DNA from: Antedon mediterranea
Taxonomy: Eukaryota; Echinodermata; Crinoidea; Comatulida; Antedonidae
Length of the DNA stretch: 64,000 nucleotides
NCBI RefSeq assembly: GCF_964355755.1
Contig: NC_092675.1
Location: 10,491,312 to 10,555,311 of the forward strand
Reading direction: 5' to 3'
The translations under genes were made by a program, and so were the position numbers. Shown piece by piece: positions 57,290-64,000 of this stretch. How positions within the stretch are numbered: position 1 is the first letter of the stretch; each line of letters begins with the position of its first letter. Under the pieces are notes generated by a model. It had not been told where the DNA came from, made no database searches, and saw only the letters and a program-made list of their open reading frames with translations.

Positions 57290-59300
57290 TGATACTCACA
57301 TTAAACACGTTAGATCTAAACGAAATATTCGTAAGGAAAAAATACCATGGATAACTTCAGGCATTATTAAATCTATAGATATAAGAAATAAACTTTACAA
57401 AAAGTATATTAAATCCAAAAAGCAATTAGACAAAGATAAATACATTAAATATAGAAACAAATTAAATAATTTATTAAAAGTTTCTCATAAACAACATTTC
57501 AATGATAAATTTAACTTGTATAGAGATAATATATATAAGACCTGGCAAACCATTAATACTGTTTTATGTCGTAACAAACAAAAATGTCCTCCATGACATT
57601 GCTAACAACTTTAACGATTATTTTGTGAACATCGGACCTAATCTAGCAAAGACTATTAATAAACCCTTAAACCAATTTTCATCTTATCTTAATGCACCTC
57701 TAACTAATTCTTTTTTTCTCTCTCCGACCTCAAAAAATGAAATTATTAACATTGTTAAAGGTCTAAAAAACAACAAGAGTCCAGGCTGTGATGACATCTC
57801 AAATAATGTTGTCAAATCTATTTGTAATCTAATTTCGAAACCACTATCCCACATTTTCAACCTATGCTTTTCACATAGGATATTTCCTGATCTTCTTAAA
57901 ATTGCTAAGGTAGTTCCTATTTTTAAAATGGGTGACCCTCATTTGTTTACTAATTATAGGCCTATTTCTTTATTAACCTGTTTTTCCAAGATTCTTGAGC
58001 GTCTCATCTATAATAAGTTATTTAATTATCTATCTAAACACAATATTCTTTATAATCGTCAGTATGGATTCATAAAATCTTATTCTACTGATTTTGCACT
58101 TATCGATATATATGATCAAATAACCAAAGCTATAAGCACTAATGACTTTACGGCTGGCATCTTTCTTGATTTGAGCAAGGCCTTTGATACTATTGACCAT
58201 GATATTCTTTTAAGCAAACTTGAACGATACGGTATCAGAGGTCTTGCTCTAAATTTATTTAGTAGCTACCTTGCCAATAGGCATCAATTTATTTCATTTA
58301 ACTCTTATAATTCACATTTCTCCCAAATTAAATACGGCGTCCCCTAGGGTCTATACTCGGCCCTCTATTATTTTTAATTTACGTTAATGATCTTCCCAAC
58401 TCTTCTTTTTTGTTAAATTTTGTTTTTTTTGCAGATGGCACCAACATTTTTTATTCAAATAAAAACGTAAATAATCTATTTCAAATTATTAACACTGAAT
58501 TAATCAAGGTTACTAATTGGTTCAAATCAAATAAACTGTCTCTTAATATTTCTAAAACTAACTTTATTCTTTTCAATTATAAAATTAAAAATACTGATTC
58601 TTTTGTTATTAAAATTGATAACAACATTATCAATCAAGTAAATAATACTAAATTTCTAGGAGTTAGGATAGACTCTAAATTGACATGGCAACCTCACCGT
58701 AACAAAATTAATGTCTAATATTATTTCTAGAAACATTGGCGTTATGAACAAATTAAAATTATATTTTCCCCAACACATTCTTTTATCGGTATATAACACT
58801 TTAGTCTTACCTTATATTAATTATTGTAATATCGCATGGGCTGCTAAAATTGACAAATTTGTATACTTGTGTCCCTGGACAGGTCCTGAAACAACACATA
58901 TTGATAATATATTTAAACTTCAAAAACGTGCTTTTAGGATCTGTGCAGGATCAACCCGTATAGCCCACACCAAACCATTATTTTATAAATTTAATGTTCT
59001 TAACGTCTTTGACATAAATAAATTACAAACTTTTACTTTTATGTACCGTTTTAAGAATAACATATTACCTGCACATATTTCCTCACTATTTCCTAAGCAA
59101 CCATCTGAGATTCATGATCACAGAACTATATTTGCAATAAGTAATGTTTCATCTGAAAAATATTTATCTTTTCTTAGGAAAAAATCTTTTTTTTAGTGGC
59201 TCTAATTTATGGAATTCCTTAGATTCATCACTTAAATCTCTCCAAATGTTAACATTTTTTAATCAAATCTTAAAAACTCTCTGGTTTCAATGTATGGCAG
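57290..59300 (+). pseudogene. CR1-like LINE: reverse transcriptase and C-terminus, multiply broken
   Basis: The frames pass through IPWITSGIIKSIDIRNKLYK (near 57340), SPGCDDISNNVVKSI, TNYRPISLLTCFSKILERLI, FLDLSKAFDTIDHDIL (motif A intact) and KYGVP followed by TAG (58346-58348) where Gln is expected, with a one-base frameshift to GSILGPLLFLIYVNDL. Motif C reads FADG instead of FADD (near 58430), removing a catalytic Asp. Further breaks lie near 58715 and in a T run near 59187. The C-terminus (SNLWNSLDSSLKSLQML) ends near 59300. Confidence 0.8.
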
Positions 59301-59740
59301 GTAAGTCTCCCGTTCTTCTTCTTCTTCTCCTACTTATTCTTCGCTTTCGTATTATTCTCTACTTCTTTTTTTTTTCTAATTAAATCATGTACAGCCAATT
59401 ACCTGGATGATAATTTATTATCTACCTGCAACTTATTTATATCTATATTGCATAAACCAGACTACATTTGCTTTGCATTTCTCTATTTTTCTTATTTGGT
59501 GCTTATTATTATTATCATTTGTATCACATATTGTTCTTTGTGACTCTGATTTTTTTTAAATGGTGACCATGCCTTAAAGTTTGTTTTCAAACTTATTTTG
59601 GTCTCCATCCACACACACTATACTTGACTTGGTTTATATAAGACATTTAACTAGTTTGTCTGTTTTTTCTTGTACCTAAATGATGTTTATTACCAATACT
59701 ATGTTATATAGTTTGTGTGTGGAAAATAAATAATAAACAA

Positions 59741-59935
59741 AACCTTCGTCCTCGATTTTCCAACGTAACAATCGGCGAAACTAACTCGGAGATAGTCAAT
59801 TTGTCCATCTCTGTACCCCAGGGTAGTATATGCGGTCCAGTTCTATACACCATATATGCCAGCACTTTACAAAATCACATCAGTAAGTTTGATATTTTTG
59901 AATACATTCCCACTTGCCTGAGTCTGGACTAAGGT
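59741..59935 (+). pseudogene. Short LINE RT fragment (motif B region)
   Basis: The frame carries VNLSISVPQGSICGPVLYTI and YASTLQNHIS, the RT motif B region of a LINE different from the others in the window (SVPQGSxCGPVLY wording). About 190 bp remain; it abuts the 3' end of the CR1-like LINE. Confidence 0.6.
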
Positions 59936-60164
59936 TAAAATTATAAATTATATTTAAGGGGGAAAAAACAAAATAATGAAAAAGGTAGAGAAAGGGTTTA
60001 GAAATAATTATCGATGAAACATTGAATGAATAAAGGTGGTGGTGAACCACAAATGTGGCAAAAATTTATTGTAGATCTTACTAATAAATCACCTAGGTGT
60101 CACTGTAGAATGGGCATATGTTTCTCAACAGATAAATATATAATATGTTATAAAGATAACATAC

Positions 60165-60295
60165 CTTATCTGGAGGCAGGAAAGCAAGACCATTCCACAA
60201 AAGTGCTGGATTTGCCAGTCTTCCATATACATTGAAGCAAGGCCAAATAGTCTACATGGATTAACAATGGCAGTAAGAAATTGCTTGTAATGTTC
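60165..60295 (-). other. Candidate internal exon of a host gene
   Basis: On the minus strand the 131-nt segment is bounded by an acceptor (TTTTTACATCAAATTGCAG) and a consensus donor (CAGATAAG/GTATGT). One frame is open throughout and contains FGLASMYMEDWQIQHFCGMV; the other two frames have stops. I do not recognise the protein, and no neighbouring exon is certain. The match to both splice signals is the only support. Confidence 0.3.
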
Positions 60296-61520
60296 CTGCA
60301 ATTTGATGTAAAAACGCATAACAGTTGTTATCGAATTTTCTGCTACGTGAAGAACACTCTCAAATAATCTTGCGTTTATTATAAGGATAACCATCATAGC
60401 TTAATTGATTGCGACTTCCATTATTATATTTAATGAACTCAATTTTTAAATGATTTGTATTTTGAAAATGTGGCTTATTTTATATAACATAACATGACAA
60501 TGAGCATAGTAAAAACTTACATAAAACGTATGAATCTTAACTAAGTAGGAAGTGTTTGATGTTTTGGCAGTGGCAATTGGAAGAGGTAACATAAAAAGTG
60601 TAGGCATCCCTTTGATATTGTTTTCAACAATTGATTTTCCAGCACTCCTACTTTACAATGGTATAGTCCATTGTTGGGTGGCTTTTTCAGGGGTGGCTTT
60701 CTTCCGATTTCTAATGATGGCAACCTAAGGTGATATGTTGTGCTCTATTGTAGAATTTGGCTATCACTGTACGTCAGTGTCTGACAGCGAGGAATATCTT
60801 TTCTTTCTTTCTTATTCGATATAATTTCTTTTCCGGAGATGTCAGGTAAGTTCTGCGATTCTGAAAATCTGAAGAACAGATACGTCTGATACGTAATGCC
60901 TGACTGTACGGTATCATATGTTCATTTTAACAAGGAAAATGTCAAGAAACTAAAGTTTTTAAGTTTCCGCATAGGATATTGGTTTTTTTACCAATTTAAT
61001 AATTTAAATATTTTTCTGGACACAATGTTCCCGGATATCACTTCAGGCAACGCAAGGGTGGAACAATACATTACATTCAGTTATGTAAAGAAAAACTTCG
61101 GAATTCATGACAATTCCCTGTAGCTCTTGTCTGACACGTCACACGAAGCTACAAACTAGAAGGGAGGAAAGATGTCCTATCACTGCCGGTTATTCATTTA
61201 CACATCGCTGGCGGTAGCACTAATGACAAGGAAGCAACAAAAAATAGTCCGTACTGTATTCCGCGGAATTTTCAAACGTTTCTAATTCAGTACGAATACT
61301 CTACATTCAATTACAGCCTAATTTATCCAACTCTGTTATTGCTTCTCGCATACCACTTACTCATCTTCCCACAATGCTGTGTAAAAATTCTAGTACTGTA
61401 ACACAGTCAACCTAACGCCTTAACATTTTTTTTCATATGATCAAAAAATAATAAATATGCCAATTCTGATTTCTGTGTATTATGAAACCCTAATTATGTC
61501 TCTTTTCAACAAACATACAC

Positions 61521-61568
61521 ATGAGAGGCAGCATTGTCTGGCAAATTGCCAACATCGCTGCCTCTCAT
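61521..61568. other. 48-nt near-perfect hairpin
   Basis: The arms ATGAGAGGCAGC and GCTGCCTCTCAT pair perfectly. The interior continues pairing (TTGGCAATTTGCCA-like core) with few mismatches and a loop of only about 3-4 nt. It could be a decayed small palindromic element. Confidence 0.6.
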
Positions 61569-64000
61569 TCCTAGTTTTTACTGATTAAAATAAACCTCGC
61601 CAGGCATAAACGTGTCATGGTCTTCTAACAAATCCCCAATCTCAGAAACCTCACAGATATTTTCACTATCCAAGAGCACCACGACACAACGTGTTTGCAA
61701 TAATCACATTATACACTCATTTATTTGAATAGCATTTCCAACATATCCATACATTAGTCACATTTTTTTTATTCATGGTGTACTATGACCACCAACCGAA
61801 ATGACAAATTGGTGTAACACACCGTATTTACACGGCCGCCTATTATATAATTCTAGTGCGGAATATCTTTGAACATAAGGCACATTTTTTTTAAATATGT
61901 AACAACAATACGGTAATTATGATTATATGGCAATTGCTCAATCATTTCTGAAAAATAAGCAGAATCGACCAAAATCATCACATCGATATTTGATTAAATG
62001 TTTACTATTTGGCTTTAATTTTACAGGTCGGAAGCCGTGGATTGTTAACAACAGAAAACATAAATCACTTTCAGGATGTGTTTTGTGTAAATAAAATGAA
62101 ACGAATAAATACAAAAAAAGTGAAATGGCTTTGGTATGCATTATACCATATGGAATGCCCGCTTTAAACCGACGTGGGAAAACTGTTCCCCTATAATATA
62201 AATGTAACTGTAAATTTTATATTACAACATGCAACACAGGGAAGAGTGAATTCGTCCCTGAACAAACTGAGTTTTATGGGTTTTTTATGTGTATTTATAC
62301 CTTCTTCATTTTAACTATAATGTACTTTTTGTTTTTTCCCTGCATAGCGTGGTCGTCCAAGCTGTGACCTGGGATGTACAGTCATGTAGGCTATATTTGT
62401 GAATAACGAATTACCGGTATTTAATAGTTTAAAATCTCCAACAAATATGGTATTTGCCTAATACGCAAGAAAATGGACTTCTATGGGTAAATTAAGACAT
62501 TGCAGACAATCAGAATAAGACAAATTGCAAAAGGAATACCACACGATGTGAGTTAATTTGTACAATAGGTGTAATTATCAAATGGCATTGTGAATACGAT
62601 GTAATTAGCGTGTTAGTTGTTTAGATCAAAAAACTAAAATGAACATAATGTCTTAATAATGGATGGTTAATGAAGTATTGACGTTCATTCTCGTGTCAGT
62701 TCTAATCAACCTTTCTTTTCATAATTGATAATTAGTGTTACGCATTCACATTAATTAAGAGTTTTGTGTATCAAATATTGGAAACATATTTACCAAAGGA
62801 CAGTTAGAGCTCGTTCTTTTATATTGCAGCAGTAGACTAAGTATAGTATACAGAAGCTTTAGGCTGCTGTATTTTCAAACAAATTTCCTAGAAAGAAGAC
62901 ATAGTTAGGCCTATTTAACTTTACTGTTTACTTGAAAATCAATTGTGAAAATATATTAATTACTGTATTAAGTATTTTTTCGATAAGCGAATTCGTTGAT
63001 GTTATTCAATACGGTAGTTATTCCATTTATTAGACCTACATTTATCACAAGGTTTTCGTCTGTCTTTTATTACTAGTATCGAGATGAAATTAATTTAATA
63101 TTTGTATCATCCCGTTAACAGTAAAACTTTACACAATAAAGTCGAACAAACTCTTTGCTATCTAACTAAAAACATTTGACTAATAAGTTGATAGGCCTAT
63201 TATCTATTTTTGTATTTATGAGAAAATGTACAGTAATTATTCTATTGTTCATTTTCCATTATTATTGAAGATTAGTAGGCCTAGTAATAATAATACCATC
63301 AGTATATACATTCTTTTATATGGTATTTTTATATTCTTATATAGGCCTATACAGTTTGTAGGCATTTTATTTTGTTTATTTATTTTTCGGTTTTGAAGAT
63401 ATAATAAAACGTGAAAATCCCATGCGAAGATAACGTAAATATTGATTTCGGATTGCGTACCTCCAAAATTGAATAGACTAAAGTTTATATGGTAAGTCCG
63501 GCAGCCAAGGGATTTGACCTTGCAATGTTTTCTATAGTTGTTTTTTTGATTGATTTTGATTCTGATACCTTCAGAATGAAGAATTTTTTACTGGACCATA
63601 TCCATATTATAATAATAACACAATACATATTTGTCGCAGGGAGCCAATTTTTGTGTCAAATTGTCCACAGTATAATATGTTATTTGCTATAATGCAACAT
63701 TTTATCAAAAAGTTACTGAAACACCCATTTTTTTCTGTAATGTTAACTTTTGACCTGTAATTTAAAGAGGTGCGGAAGGGGAATACTATTACTACTACTA
63801 CCGTATACAGTACAATGTCTTTCAGAAAATTGGGATAAGCAATAGTGAAGCAGAATGGTCAGAAGTTATTGGATTACATAATACAGTGTTAATATGTCTC
63901 AACCAAATTTGGGCGGCAGACCAACTTTAGATTTATTGAGTACTTTTCCCACATGGACCAAAATGCAAGGGACCCACAGTTCGATCGATATATATATCCG

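Larger units (their letters stand above)
56100..59740 (+). mobile_element. CR1-like LINE with N-terminal PHD-type finger (inactive)
   Basis: The order is PHD-like finger, endonuclease and RT in what was one ORF (56108 to about 59300), then a ~440-bp 3' UTR. The UTR contains a hairpin (AAGTTTGTTTTCAAACTT) and ends GTGTGGAAAATAAATAATAA, a CR1-type terminus. Several frameshifts, one TAG in motif B and a changed catalytic residue show it is dead. Confidence 0.85.
59936..64000. other. AT-rich interval, no confirmed gene
   Basis: Apart from the exon candidate at 60165-60295 and a hairpin at 61521-61568, I see no ORF with family features, no tRNA or rRNA and no clear TE end. Splice-donor-like CAGGTAAGT follows an ATGTCAG at 60839-60852, and GTAAGT occurs at 63491. 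A minus-strand frame with AIIRNRKKATPEKATQQWTI near 60725-60660 looks protein-like but is unsupported. Confidence 0.45.

Noticed and set aside
61521-61568. Possible miR-31-like precursor (minus strand reads AGGCAGCGATGTTGGCAA)
   Set aside because: The resemblance is partial, the loop is only 3-4 nt and the whole hairpin is 48 nt, too short for a standard Drosha/Dicer substrate.
63489-63692. 67-codon ORF near the window end
   Set aside because: No recognisable domain, AT-rich hydrophobic composition and a splice-donor-like GTAAGT right at its start; no support as a gene.

Overview
The window reads as intergenic or intronic DNA from a marine invertebrate nuclear genome. The palindromic 8-mer TAGGCCTA is scattered everywhere, several non-LTR retrotransposon (LINE) lineages coexist with Ty3/gypsy, hAT-like and other terminal-inverted-repeat (TIR) DNA elements, and no bacterial-style operon is present. 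From motif use and the TE mix I would guess an echinoderm or another non-vertebrate deuterostome. That is an inference. No confidently recognised host gene is present; two short host-exon candidates are weak.

Layout. 1-1649: 3' end of a Ty3/gypsy element (RT, RNase H, 3' LTR, no integrase downstream). 1650-8110: an unclassified ~1.1-kb repeat (unit U) split twice, first by a polyadenylated retrocopy (2397-2983, with target-site duplication) and then by a 4.67-kb hAT-like non-autonomous element (3371-8036, 8-bp TSD). The hAT-like element itself holds an 879-bp TIR element (3508-4386, 9-bp TSD) and a 103-bp tandem array. 9230-9960: decayed LINE. 10061-10993: TIR element of family B (9-bp TSD). 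11240-11665: 159-bp tandem array. 11840-13047: LINE 3' end, then an unusual RT-like ORF. 13048-18360: L1/Tx1-like LINE (minus strand) split by a complete, open-frame LINE (13573-16947). 20220-20755: array built on TTCAACGTTGAA.

20754-44869: the dominant structure, three giant palindromes in a row (P1, P2, P3). P2 and P3 each have two ~3.5-kb arms around a ~180-bp loop. P1 has lost its centre and one inner arm. P1 carries a head-to-head dimer of family B; the right arm of P2 carries three nested DNA elements. The arms share splice-like signals and short ORFs but no transposase. Shared variants show both left-arm/right-arm lineages and arm-to-arm exchange inside a palindrome.

45080-48577: near-complete L2/CR1-like LINE with a single in-frame TGA. 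49727-50789: second copy of unit U, which serves as the empty site for the insertions in the first. 50790-51435: second TTCAACGTTGAA array. 51630-59932: four more LINE remnants in the same orientation, one with ORF1 joined to RT without endonuclease, one with an N-terminal PHD-like finger and a mutated catalytic box. 59933-64000: mostly featureless, AT-rich, with one candidate spliced exon on the minus strand and a 48-nt hairpin.

The elements do not work together as a pathway. The window is a layered record of transposition in which repeated copies let several insertions be checked against their own empty sites.
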